Source: an uncultured Bacilli bacterium (GTDB lineage: Bacteria; Bacillota_I; Bacilli_A; RF39; UBA660). From it: a stretch of 64,000 bases of DNA. The stretch lies in NCBI GenBank assembly GCA_934100165.1, contig CAKOPN010000006.1, positions 1 to 64,000 of the forward strand, read 5' to 3'. This document shows, piece by piece, positions 27,802 to 36,325 of this stretch. Both the position numbers and the translations under genes were made by a program. Each line of letters starts with the position of its first letter. The first letter of the stretch is position 1. The notes beneath the pieces were generated by a model, which worked only from the letters and a program-made list of their open reading frames with translations, was not told the DNA's origin and did no database searches.

Positions 27802-27826
27802 TTTTCCTTTTTGGTGCACTTTGTGA
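27802..27826. repeat. attR of element 1 (element-side inverted arm)
   Basis: TTTTCCTTTTT (27802-27812), then 12 bases, then the GA core at 27825-27826. Chromosomal coding sequence resumes at 27827. Confidence 0.75.
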
Positions 27827-28235
27827 ACCTGTGGCACTAGAAATCGAAAGCGAAGGCTATGGATACGTTGTAGCATCCATTGGAGAACTTGGTGGAATTG
27901 TTCCTTATACTTCTTATAGTGCCAGAACTAGTTTCCTTGAAGAGAATAAAGAACTAATTGAAAACTTTACTAAAGCTGTTCAAAAAGGCCTTGACTTTGT
28001 TCATGAAAACGATAGTGAAACAATTGCTAAATCAATTTTAAGTTTCTTTCCTGATACTTCACTAAATGATTTAACTAAAGTTGTAGAAAGATATAAAAAA
28101 CAAGATACATGGCCTAAAACTGTTGAGTTTACAGAAGAGTCTTTTGATCACTTACAAGATATCATGATAGCTAGTGGTGAACTTGACTTTAAAGTTCCTT
28201 ATGAGGATCTTATGTACAAAGGAAATAATGGATAA
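27827..28235 (+). pseudogene. ABC substrate-binding protein, 3' part
   Basis: Encodes the C-terminal 135 residues after the junction (EPVALEIESEG, then ELGGIVPYTSYSA and a helical end). The frame matches the 5' part at 23450-24033 across element 1. It has no promoter or start of its own. The stop overlaps the ATPase ATG by eight bases, typical of an originally intact operon. Confidence 0.85.
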
Positions 28236-28808
28236 AACATTAAGAATTATTGGTTTAAAAAAAGTTTATCATGATTTAAATAGTGAAGTTGAAGCGATAA
28301 AAGATATTTCTCTTGAAATAAATAACAATGAGTTTGTATCTATCGTTGGACCTTCTGGATGTGGAAAGTCTTCACTTTTATCTATTCTTGCTGGTATTGA
28401 AAGTAAAAGCTCTGGCGAGGTTGTCTTCGATAAAGAAAATATTAAACTTGGATATATGCTTCAAAAAGATTCTCTTTTTCCCTGGAGAACAATTCTTGAT
28501 AATTGTTTAATTGGTCTTGAAATAGAGAATAAATTAACGGACGAAAAAAAGACTAAAGTAATTAGTCTTTTGGAAAAATACGGTCTTAAAGATTTTATGT
28601 ATAAATATCCATCATCTTTGTCCGGTGGTATGAGACAAAGAGTCGCTTTAATAAGAACACTTGCTATAGAACCTGATATTTTACTTTTAGATGAACCATT
28701 ATCAGCACTTGATTACCAAACTAGATTAGCACTTTCAGATGATTTATATAACATAATTAAAAGTGAAGGAAAAACAGCAATTATGGTAACTCATGACTTA
28801 GGTGAAGC
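28228..28808 (+). pseudogene. ABC importer ATPase (NitT/TauT type), 5' part interrupted by element 2
   Basis: The first 193 residues of the ATPase, starting MDKTLRI at an ATG with AAAGGA upstream and overlapping the binding-protein stop. Walker A GPSGCGKSS (41-49), the signature LSGGMRQR, Walker B LLLLDEPLSALD and the H-loop VTHDLGEA are all present. The frame then enters element 2 and stops at 28827. Joined to 32527-32695 it restores 249 codons in frame. The truncated form loses the C-terminal helical part. Confidence 0.88.
28799..28808 (+). repeat. Left copy of the 10-base direct repeat flanking element 2
   Basis: TAGGTGAAGC, identical to 32517-32526. It encodes part of the conserved LGEA segment of the ATPase, so one copy is chromosomal and the other comes with the element. 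Confidence 0.85.
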
Positions 28809-28827
28809 TATGTTCTTTTTTCCATAA

Positions 28828-30060
28828 TTATTCAGTGACAATAAAGGCATTTGGAAGATATCTATATGTTTTTTTATAACCATTCCATGGAGAGTTTATA
28901 TACTCATGATTATAAGTCATAGCAGTACTTGTTCCACCATCCAAATTAGCAGCATTTACAGCACCATATGTTTCCATAATCTTTGCCATATCAGCATATG
29001 ATGCTCCAGCGGATTGTGATTGCAAACCATCTATTACAACCATAAGTACTATTCCATCTTTTCTTTGACCAATAGCAGTTCTAGCACATACCCAAGTAAA
29101 ATAATCTATATCTTTGAATTTATTATCTCCATCTACAATTAAGTATGGACCCCAGTCAACAGCATCTCTTATTCCTGCCTCTATTGCTTCTTCTGTTGTC
29201 ATATTTTTTAATATTAACTTGTTTTCTTTATTAAATCCTACTATTCCACCACCAAAATCACCTCTTGCATATGTAGAATCTAACTTTCCATCTATAAACA
29301 CATCACCATGAGGTATTCCACCATTACTGTTCCAATTTGGATCATAAAAACCACCAGCATTTATAGCTATTATAGCATTATTTTTTTTAGATATTATAGG
29401 TAATACTTCTCCATAAGATCCTTCATGAGTTCCCGCTCCAGAACTTTTTGCAAGCTTTACCTTTGAAGGATCATATATTACTGCCATATATCCCTCGTAA
29501 TGCAAGTTTCTACCTATAGTAGTTCCAGAAATCTTTATGATTTTATATAACTCATTATCATCTTTTTTTAATATTTCCTCTTCATACTTGTTCTTGTATA
29601 TTTCACTTTCTTTATCAATACTTGAAAAATCTATGATATCTTTGGTTAAATCAACCACTTTATTATTTTTATCAAGAATTTTTTTTATCTCGTTGCTATT
29701 ATAAATCGAAGTTGCGAGATCCTTATATTCAATAGTCTTATTACTTGTTGTAACAAGCCACTCTTTAAAAGAATTATTATAGAAAACTAGTCTTGTTACA
29801 CTAAAAATCTCAATAACGTATGCAGTCATAATTAGTATCTTACCAAGTCTATAATTAGTTAATTTTTCGTTTTTGTAATATTTAAAAGTAATTAGAAAAA
29901 CAATGCTAAAGAAAATAAATAATGCATATAAGATTATTTTTGTTATTAAAGCATCACTTGTATTGTTAATTAGTTTTATAACGGGAATAAAAAGAGGAAG
30001 TACAAAAAGTGTTGTTATAAATAAAATACGATATAAATTATCTCTTTTATTATTCTTCAC
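28828..30060 (-). CDS. Membrane-anchored phosphodiester glycosidase (NAGPA) domain protein
   Basis: A 410-residue protein. Two or three hydrophobic segments lie within residues 10-115. The outer domain (about 190-410) has the NAGPA pattern: AINAGGFYDP, GGIVGFNKENKL, RTAIGQRKDG and NAANLDGGTSTAM. The domain cleaves N-acetylglucosamine-1-phosphodiesters in the mammalian enzyme. In bacteria it is often linked to polysaccharide or wall metabolism. The start is GTG, with GGGAAG upstream. It is the last gene of element 2, so it is apparently mobile cargo. The stop is only 20 bases from the element end. Confidence 0.88.
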   Translation of the reverse strand: MKNNKRDNLYRILFITTLFVLPLFIPVIKLINNTSDALITKIILYALFIFFSIVFLITFKYYKNEKLTNYRLGKILIMTAYVIEIFSVTRLVFYNNSFKEWLVTTSNKTIEYKDLATSIYNSNEIKKILDKNNKVVDLTKDIIDFSSIDKESEIYKNKYEEEILKKDDNELYKIIKISGTTIGRNLHYEGYMAVIYDPSKVKLAKSSGAGTHEGSYGEVLPIISKKNNAIIAINAGGFYDPNWNSNGGIPHGDVFIDGKLDSTYARGDFGGGIVGFNKENKLILKNMTTEEAIEAGIRDAVDWGPYLIVDGDNKFKDIDYFTWVCARTAIGQRKDGIVLMVVIDGLQSQSAGASYADMAKIMETYGAVNAANLDGGTSTAMTYNHEYINSPWNGYKKTYRYLPNAFIVTE

Positions 30061-30077
30061 TTTATCACTTCCCTACC

Positions 30078-30587
30078 TTAATTGTTAAAGTAATCATATT
30101 CTAGTAAGTTGTTTTCTTTCGCATATTCGTTGTACATATCAACGATTTTATTATATTTATCTATTATTTCATTGTAGCTATTTGTAGCATTATCATAATT
30201 TACTTTTGCTACTGTGCATCTTGATGATGTTTCATTGTCATTTATATCGTAACTGCAATTTTTATCAATATCATGCATTACTATTTTTATCTTATTTACC
30301 TCCATTTTTAATGACTCTAAATCATTAACTAGTTCTTGCTTTTTGGAAGGAAATTCTTCTAAATATAGATTAAACTTACTATAAATAAGTTCAACATGAC
30401 TTTTGTAACCTGTTATATAACTGTTCAGTATATCATAATCTTTGCTTATGTTATCAATAATTATGTTAGTCTTTTCAACGTCGTCATTATAGTCCTTAGC
30501 GAACGCTAAAGCATTGTTTATAAATGATAAAGAAATACCACAAATTATAAAAATAACACCTAACTTAATACATATATTCTTATACAT
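30078..30587 (-). CDS. Small secreted or anchored helical protein (element 2 cargo)
   Basis: A 169-residue protein with one N-terminal hydrophobic segment (residues 6-29), a signal or anchor. The rest is helical and coiled-coil-like, with KNCSYDINDNETSSRC offering a possible extracellular disulfide. The ATG follows GGTGAT. It sits between the sortase-like and NAGPA genes. No sorting motif is visible. Family not recognised. Confidence 0.65.
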   Translation of the reverse strand: MYKNICIKLGVIFIICGISLSFINNALAFAKDYNDDVEKTNIIIDNISKDYDILNSYITGYKSHVELIYSKFNLYLEEFPSKKQELVNDLESLKMEVNKIKIVMHDIDKNCSYDINDNETSSRCTVAKVNYDNATNSYNEIIDKYNKIVDMYNEYAKENNLLEYDYFNN

Positions 30588-30677
30588 ATTATCACCACAA
30601 TAAAATGATAACCGTTAGTATATTTTTTGTAAATTAGTTAGAAAGTTTTTTTTGAGCACTTTACACAATTATACTAA

Positions 30678-31367
30678 TTATAAATATTCCTCTTCTATTT
30701 TAGTTGCTACTAACAGTAAATAAGAGTTTTTCGGCTTATAATAACAGGTTTGAAGCACTAAAAGATTGTCTTCATAATTTATTTTTGTATTCTTATAAAA
30801 AGAGGAATCATTAAAAAAATTGACATGTTTTATCCAGTCTTTTTTTGTAAAGTTTAATTTCATATGTTGAAAATCACTTTTTTCAATGTAAACTGATTTC
30901 ACTTCATATTTTGTTTTCTTGTTATTTGTTTTTAAAACAATAATTCTGTTTTTCTTTTCTTCATAAAAATCTTTGTTCAAATATTTTTCTAGTCTTTTAA
31001 AAAGAGTGTCTTCTTTGTTTGAATTATGTCCAAAAATAATAAGCTTTCTATCAAGTTCAACATTGTTTCTGTAGTCTAAGAAAATCGAACCAAACTTATC
31101 TATATTTCCATATACATCATGGTTTAGATAATACTTATTATCATTATGCTGCATCACTGGTGTATCAATATTTAAAGAAGCAATATAAAGTTTTGCTACA
31201 ACTTCATCGTTGGCATACATTTTTTTCAAACCTTCTATGTCACTTATTTCATAACTAGTTAAATTTTTATAATTGTACATACTTGTTATTGTTGGAGGCA
31301 TAAGATAAATACAGATAACTAGAATCATAGAAAAAATAAATATAAAAAGTTTTTTTATAATTATCAC
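30678..31367 (-). CDS. Sortase-like protein (class B-like) carried by element 2
   Basis: A 229-residue protein with an N-terminal membrane anchor (about 5-23). The catalytic-type histidine is H114 in IIFGHNS, and the cysteine C208 is in VLQTCYY. The arginine expected about eight residues later is replaced by tyrosine (KPKNSYLLLV, Y216). Sortases anchor proteins with an LPxTG-like signal to the wall or join pilins. No substrate with a sorting signal is in the element. The GTG start overlaps GGTGAT, and an ATA at 31358 would fit that Shine-Dalgarno better, so the start is uncertain. Confidence 0.8.
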   Translation of the reverse strand: MIIIKKLFIFIFSMILVICIYLMPPTITSMYNYKNLTSYEISDIEGLKKMYANDEVVAKLYIASLNIDTPVMQHNDNKYYLNHDVYGNIDKFGSIFLDYRNNVELDRKLIIFGHNSNKEDTLFKRLEKYLNKDFYEEKKNRIIVLKTNNKKTKYEVKSVYIEKSDFQHMKLNFTKKDWIKHVNFFNDSSFYKNTKINYEDNLLVLQTCYYKPKNSYLLLVATKIEEEYL

Positions 31368-31411
31368 CTCTTTTTTAGTTTAATTAAATATCTTGTTTAT
31401 TATTGTCATAT

Positions 31412-32482
31412 TTAGTAAGTGATAATTTTCTTTACTTCCTTTTTTTCTACAATTATTTCTTTAATATCTTCCACATTAAGTCTTAACAATGCAATTTTCT
31501 TATATAAAAACTTTTCACCAATACTTTTTGTATCACAATTTTTATTTTTACAAATATACCTTATATAATTATTTTTTTTACCTTTAATTGTATTGTAAAC
31601 ATACTTTTTTTCTAACATGTTAAAACCACATATACATTTGATTTTACCATTTAACTGTGATTTTTCTCTTTTAGTACATATAATTTTCTTTACTTTTTCG
31701 TATTCATTTTTATTTATAATATTTTCATGCCTTCCTATTACCTCAAAATATCTATTTGTATTTATTCCATATCTTACCTTTCCTTCATAATTAGGATTAG
31801 TTAAAATTAGTTTTACTGTTTTGTAGGACCATTTTTTATTATGTAAGGTAGGAATATTTTTTTTATTTAAATATTTTGCTATTTCTGTATAACTCTTACC
31901 TTTTAAAAACATTTCATATATTTTCTTTACAATAGCTGATTTTTCTTTATCTATTTTTTGAATTTTTTCTCCCTTTTCTTTTTTATAACCATAACTTAAA
32001 TTTCTTGATGCAATAGTGTAGCCTTCTTTAACTTTTCTTTCTAGCCCTAGCTTTACCCTTTCCACAATATTTTCTCTTTCAAATTCCGCAAAGATCCCAA
32101 TGATTTTTATAAACATTCTACCAGTCGAACTTTTTGTATCAATAGATTCATTTAATGAATTAAAGCTGCAGTTATATTTGTTAAATAACTCTACAAGCTC
32201 TATTAAATCTTTGGTAGACCTTGTTAATCTATCTATTTTATATACTAAGACATTATTAACTTTTTTTGCTTTTATGTCTTCTATTAGTCTTATTAACTCT
32301 TTCCTTTCACTTATATTTTTTCCACTTATTCCTTCATCTATATAAAAATCTATAACATTCCAATCCTTTATTTTTGAATATGCTGAAAGTTTTTCCTTTT
32401 GTGCTCTTATAGAGTAACCATTTTGTGCTTGTTCTTCTGTAGATACTCTTATATAAATACCAGTTTCTATAATAATCACCAT
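31412..32482 (-). CDS. Serine recombinase of element 2 (short C-terminus)
   Basis: A 356-residue serine recombinase. The N-terminal resolvase domain includes GIYIRVSTEEQAQNG, with serine 14 as nucleophile, then DRLTRSTKDLIELVELF. A Recombinase domain (about 160-255) and a zinc ribbon with CICG and CKNKNCD follow. The protein ends soon after, so the long coiled-coil segment that controls directionality in most large serine recombinases is largely missing. The gene starts at an ATG, but an ATA at 32470 matches the GGTGAT Shine-Dalgarno better. Confidence 0.92.
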   Translation of the reverse strand: MVIIIETGIYIRVSTEEQAQNGYSIRAQKEKLSAYSKIKDWNVIDFYIDEGISGKNISERKELIRLIEDIKAKKVNNVLVYKIDRLTRSTKDLIELVELFNKYNCSFNSLNESIDTKSSTGRMFIKIIGIFAEFERENIVERVKLGLERKVKEGYTIASRNLSYGYKKEKGEKIQKIDKEKSAIVKKIYEMFLKGKSYTEIAKYLNKKNIPTLHNKKWSYKTVKLILTNPNYEGKVRYGINTNRYFEVIGRHENIINKNEYEKVKKIICTKREKSQLNGKIKCICGFNMLEKKYVYNTIKGKKNNYIRYICKNKNCDTKSIGEKFLYKKIALLRLNVEDIKEIIVEKKEVKKIITY

Positions 32483-32516
32483 TACACTCTATTCAATTTT
32501 TAGGTATTTAGTACTC

Positions 32517-32526
32517 TAGGTGAAGC
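32517..32526 (+). repeat. Right copy of the 10-base direct repeat flanking element 2
   Basis: TAGGTGAAGC, identical to 28799-28808. After it the ATPase reading frame resumes. Confidence 0.85.
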
Positions 32527-32695
32527 GATAAGTATGTCGGACAGAATTATCGTGTTAACTAAAAGACCTGCTACAATAAAAAATATTTATAATATAAAAT
32601 TTAATGGCAACTTTACCCCTATTGAAAAAAGAATTAAACCGGAATTTAATTCTTATTACGACAAGATATGGAGGGATTTAGATGTCCATATATAG
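32527..32695 (+). pseudogene. ABC importer ATPase, 3' part
   Basis: Encodes the last 56 residues: ISMSDRIIVLTKRPATI and the C-terminal helix ending IWRDLDVHI. It is in frame with 28228-28808 across element 2. There is no start site of its own. The stop overlaps the permease start by 14 bases, indicating an originally continuous operon. Confidence 0.85.
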
Positions 32696-33476
32696 TAGTG
32701 AACATAAAAAGTATGTTAAAAAGAAAAGAAGAGAAAAAAGAATTATTTTATTTTTTCAAATTGCCATTTTAGTTACATTTGTCAGCGTATGGCAGATACT
32801 TGCCAATTATAAAATAATAAATACATTTTTATTTTCTTCACCCAGTAATATTTTAAATACACTTATTAACTTATTTAATGATAATTTATGGGTACATATT
32901 GGTATTACTGTTTATGAAACTTTTTTAAGTTTTCTAATTGCATCTGTTATAGGTATAATCTTTGCAACAGTACTTTGGTCAAATGAAATAGTTGCAAAAA
33001 TATTTGATCCTTATTTGACAGTTATTAACTCTCTTCCAAAAGTGGCACTTGGTCCTTTAATTATAATCTGGGTAGGAACAAGTACTAATTCAATTATATT
33101 TATGGCTTTAATGATAAGTGCTATCATAAGTATCATAAATATTTATAATTCATTTGTGGCAACGGAAAAAAACTATATTACACTGCTTCGAAGTTTTAAC
33201 GCAAATAAGATGCAAATATTCTTTAAAGTAATACTTCCTTGCAATAAACTTAATATAATAAATACATTAAAAGTCAATATAAGCATGTCACTAATTGGCG
33301 TTATTATGGGAGAGTTACTGGTTTCTAAAAAGGGCCTTGGATATTTGATTATGTATGGATCACAAGTATTTAATATAGATCTGGTTATAACATCGGTATT
33401 TATACTAGGAATAATTTCTTATATAATGTACTTTATAATTCACTTGATAGAGAAAAAAATTGCTACTGGAGAGTAA
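32682..33476 (+). CDS. ABC importer permease (NitT/TauT type)
   Basis: A 264-residue binding-protein-dependent permease with about six membrane segments. The EAA-type coupling loop (LLRSFNANKMQIFFKVILP) and the C-terminal GELLVSKKGLGYLIMYGSQV are typical of the SsuC/ThiX family. The gene itself is intact. Its transcript, however, would have to cross two elements whose genes are all antisense. It is probably expressed only when both are absent, or from an unseen local promoter. Confidence 0.85.
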   Translation: MSIYSSEHKKYVKKKRREKRIILFFQIAILVTFVSVWQILANYKIINTFLFSSPSNILNTLINLFNDNLWVHIGITVYETFLSFLIASVIGIIFATVLWSNEIVAKIFDPYLTVINSLPKVALGPLIIIWVGTSTNSIIFMALMISAIISIINIYNSFVATEKNYITLLRSFNANKMQIFFKVILPCNKLNIINTLKVNISMSLIGVIMGELLVSKKGLGYLIMYGSQVFNIDLVITSVFILGIISYIMYFIIHLIEKKIATGE

Positions 33477-33533
33477 CAATTTTTTTATTTTATAAATCTA
33501 TATGTAAAAAAAATGGAAACTTGTTTAATAATA

Positions 33534-34442
33534 TTATTCCTCAAAGGAATTTGGCTTTTCATTTAAGCCACCCCAGTAATAATTATATTGATATTTTTGA
33601 GGTCTATTAGGCATAACATCGTTTATTGGTATCATTGTATAATCTTTTAATATTACATACTCATAAGTAAATGTTAAAACTTCATCGTAGTATTTTGTTA
33701 AAAGATTTATTTTCATAGTAGATACTTTTCTACCATTATCAGAATATACTACTACCTCGTAGAAACCTTTATCTGTTTTTACAATTCTTTCATTATATAT
33801 TCTTATTACATTTTCTCCCTCATAATTACCACTTATCTTTTCTCTTTTATAATCAAAAGGTGCTCCAAATGTATAAAGAATATTATCTTTTGCATACCAA
33901 TAATTTGATATAAAGTCATAATCAAAATTTTCTTTCTGATATATTAAAGAGTACTTTTCACCATAAAATTTCTTGAAATGATAATCAGAATTTTCAAAAT
34001 TAACATAATCCGCACCCTTGTTGTCTAGATTTTCATCATCAAGATAATAATATATATCATCATAAGAAATTAGTCCAATATCAGTTCCTAATGATGGGTT
34101 AATGTTCATAATTCTTATATTCTCAGGAATATCATAAACTTTTCTATAGCTTAACTCTCCTTTTTTTAGCTTTGCTGGATCAAAAATATAAACTTTATTA
34201 TTACTAAGGAAAGCATATTCTAGGAATGCGGTATCTTCATTTAAAACTTCTCCTCCAACAAACTTTTTATAATCATTTTCTTCTAGGCTTTTTCCTCTTA
34301 TTTTTAGAACTTCTTCTAATAATGTTTTTGGTTCATTATCTTCATTATTTTTTTTATTAGCACCTATTATTATTGCTACTGTAATTGCTACTATTAGTAA
34401 TATAGCACTTATAATCATAATTATCTTTTTATTTTTTTTCAA
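33534..34442 (-). CDS. Membrane-anchored extracytoplasmic protein of unknown function
   Basis: A 302-residue protein with an N-terminal anchor (residues 6-28). The outer part is tyrosine-rich with beta-strand character, for example YSLIYQKENFDYDFISNYW. It resembles in style the anchored protein next to ligA, but I see no clear homology. The start is TTG or a nearby codon with a weak Shine-Dalgarno. Function unknown. Confidence 0.65.
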   Translation of the reverse strand: MKKNKKIIMIISAILLIVAITVAIIIGANKKNNEDNEPKTLLEEVLKIRGKSLEENDYKKFVGGEVLNEDTAFLEYAFLSNNKVYIFDPAKLKKGELSYRKVYDIPENIRIMNINPSLGTDIGLISYDDIYYYLDDENLDNKGADYVNFENSDYHFKKFYGEKYSLIYQKENFDYDFISNYWYAKDNILYTFGAPFDYKREKISGNYEGENVIRIYNERIVKTDKGFYEVVVYSDNGRKVSTMKINLLTKYYDEVLTFTYEYVILKDYTMIPINDVMPNRPQKYQYNYYWGGLNEKPNSFEE

Positions 34443-34584
34443 AATATCACGTCCCTACTTTAAATATTATTATAAAGATGTATTTATATCAATATTATTG
34501 ACATTAAAAGCATTGACTATTCTGGCAACTTTTTTTATGTTTTCTGTATTTTATGTTGTATACTTAAATGGGATGTGATCTTTT

Positions 34585-36309
34585 ATGAAATTTAATGAAA
34601 TCTTAAACAAATATCTTGACGAATTAAATTGTACTTCAAAAACACTTTCTAATGTTTCTGGTATTTCAAATTCTGTTATTAGTAGATACAGAAATGGGCA
34701 ACGTGTTCCATCATGTGATAGTACTCAAGTTGTAAATATTGCAAATGCGATTGAAAAAATTTCTAATGGTAAATATAATGGAAAAGAAGTTTTAAAACAG
34801 TTTAATAACTGTATTAACCAAAAAGATTCTTTTGATTATTCATCATTTAGCAAAAATTTAAAAGAAATAAGTGAATGCCTACACATAAATACAAATGATA
34901 TGGCAAAATATATTATCTTTGACCCATCACATATTTCTAGGATAAAAGCTGGTAAAACAAGGCCATCTGATCCAATTGATTTTACAAAAAAAGTTTCTAG
35001 TTACATAGTTTATAAATATAATGATGATATTAGTAAAAAAGAATTATCTTTGCTTTTAAAATGTAACGTAGAAGATTTAAAAGAGAAAACTAACTTCTTT
35101 AATTTAGTATTCAAATGGTTATCTAAAAGTACTGAAGAAAATAAGGATGATAAAATAGAAAAATTCCTTAATAACCTGGATAATTTTGACTTAAACGATT
35201 ATATAAAAGCGATTAAGTTTGATGAGTTAAAAATACCATTTGTACCTTTCTATCATATAAAAAATAAAGATTATTATGGATTAGAAGAAATGAAGAAAGG
35301 AGAATTAGACTTTTTTAAAGCTGTTGTGTTATCTAAAAACAAGGAAGATGTCTTTATGTGTAGTGATATGCCAATGGAAGATATGGCAAAAGATGTTGAC
35401 TTTGGTAAGAAGTGGATGTTTGCTATTGCACTTTGTCTTAAGAAAGGATTACATCTTAACGTAATACATAATTTAGATAGACCTTTTAATGAAATGATGC
35501 TTGGGCTTGAAAGCTGGATTCCAATATATATGACCGGACAAGTATCACCGTTTTATTTTAAAGAAATCAAAAATACTGTTTATAATCATTTAAACTATGT
35601 TGGAGGTCCTGTATTTTTAACAGGAGAATGTATAGAAGGATATCATAGCAAAGGTAAATATAGATTATCTAATAGTAGTGATGAACTTAAATACTTTAAA
35701 GAAAAGGCATCTTTGCTTTTACGTAAAGCAACACCTCTTATGAATATATATAGAGAAAACGATAAAGAGAAATTTTATCAGTTTATAAATGAAGAAAGTA
35801 AGAAAGAAGGAGAAAGAAACAGAGTTTTATCTTCCCTACCTTTGTTTACAATAACGGATAAATTACTTATAAAAATTTTGAAAAGAGAAAATATTAGTGA
35901 GCAAGAAATTGAAAAAATATTAAAATATAAAAATACTGAACTTGAAATGGCTAAAGAAATACTTAAATCCAATAAAATAAATGACACTATTTATGAAGTT
36001 AAAAGTAAAAACTTTGATGAACAAAATATTTACCTTTCATTAGAAAATACTTTTTGCAGTAAAAAGATTAAATATCATTACAAAGAATATTTAGAACATT
36101 TAAATTCTACACTTGATTTTAAAAAGAAAAATAGAAATTATAATGTCATATTAAGTAATGTTAAAACGTTTAATAATATAATAATTACTTCTTTCAATGA
36201 TGACTATGTTATAATTTCTAAGAATGCTAATCCAGTAATACATTTTATTATTAGACATCCAAAACTAGTTACTGCAATTAACAATTTTATACCATTAGTA
36301 AAAGAATAG
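34585..36309 (+). CDS. Large protein with two helix-turn-helix domains and an unrecognised C-terminal region
   Basis: A 574-residue protein. Residues 1-65 form an XRE-type HTH (TLSNVSGISNSVISRYRNGQ). A second, similar HTH is at about 88-135 (MAKYIIFDPSHISRIKAGKTRP). The remaining 400 residues hold conserved-looking blocks such as HLNVIHNLDRPFNEMMLGLE followed by SWIPIYMTGQVSPFYF. No membrane segment. It is probably a DNA-binding regulator with a large sensory or effector domain. Monocistronic, with a shared terminator downstream. Neighbours give no hint of the target. Confidence 0.7.
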   Translation: MKFNEILNKYLDELNCTSKTLSNVSGISNSVISRYRNGQRVPSCDSTQVVNIANAIEKISNGKYNGKEVLKQFNNCINQKDSFDYSSFSKNLKEISECLHINTNDMAKYIIFDPSHISRIKAGKTRPSDPIDFTKKVSSYIVYKYNDDISKKELSLLLKCNVEDLKEKTNFFNLVFKWLSKSTEENKDDKIEKFLNNLDNFDLNDYIKAIKFDELKIPFVPFYHIKNKDYYGLEEMKKGELDFFKAVVLSKNKEDVFMCSDMPMEDMAKDVDFGKKWMFAIALCLKKGLHLNVIHNLDRPFNEMMLGLESWIPIYMTGQVSPFYFKEIKNTVYNHLNYVGGPVFLTGECIEGYHSKGKYRLSNSSDELKYFKEKASLLLRKATPLMNIYRENDKEKFYQFINEESKKEGERNRVLSSLPLFTITDKLLIKILKRENISEQEIEKILKYKNTELEMAKEILKSNKINDTIYEVKSKNFDEQNIYLSLENTFCSKKIKYHYKEYLEHLNSTLDFKKKNRNYNVILSNVKTFNNIIITSFNDDYVIISKNANPVIHFIIRHPKLVTAINNFIPLVKE

Positions 36310-36325
36310 AAAAATCCTATTCTTT
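36301..36325. terminator. Bidirectional terminator between the HTH gene and tag
   Basis: AAAGAATA (36301-36308) pairs with TATTCTTT (36318-36325) around a nine-base loop. It overlaps the ends of the two convergent genes. Confidence 0.65.

Larger units (their letters stand above)
24032..27826 (-). mobile_element. Element 1: serine-recombinase element of about 3.8 kb inserted in the ABC binding-protein gene
   Basis: The element separates two halves of one open frame. It carries, in minus-strand order, a uracil-permease-like gene, a small gene, a large serine recombinase and a 178-residue gene. The reconstructed attP is symmetric: the 11-base arms TTTTCCTTTTT (27802-27812) and AAAAAGGAAAA (24046-24056) are each separated from a central GA by exactly 12 bases. 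GA is also shared by the reconstructed chromosomal site. No phage or conjugation genes are present. Confidence 0.85.
28799..32526 (-). mobile_element. Element 2: serine-recombinase element of about 3.7 kb inserted in the ABC ATPase gene
   Basis: The 10-base repeat TAGGTGAAGC bounds four minus-strand genes: serine recombinase, sortase-like, secreted small protein and phosphodiester-glycosidase-like protein. Collapsing the two repeats restores the ATPase open frame across the THDLGEAISMSDR region. The recombinase starts 30-45 bases from the right end, the usual layout for such elements. The target is one of the most conserved segments of this ATPase family. No phage or transfer genes. Confidence 0.85.

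Noticed and set aside
24032..32526. Prophage or integrative conjugative element
   Set aside because: No capsid, portal, terminase, relaxase or type IV genes are present; each unit is under 4 kb and has its own recombinase and ends.
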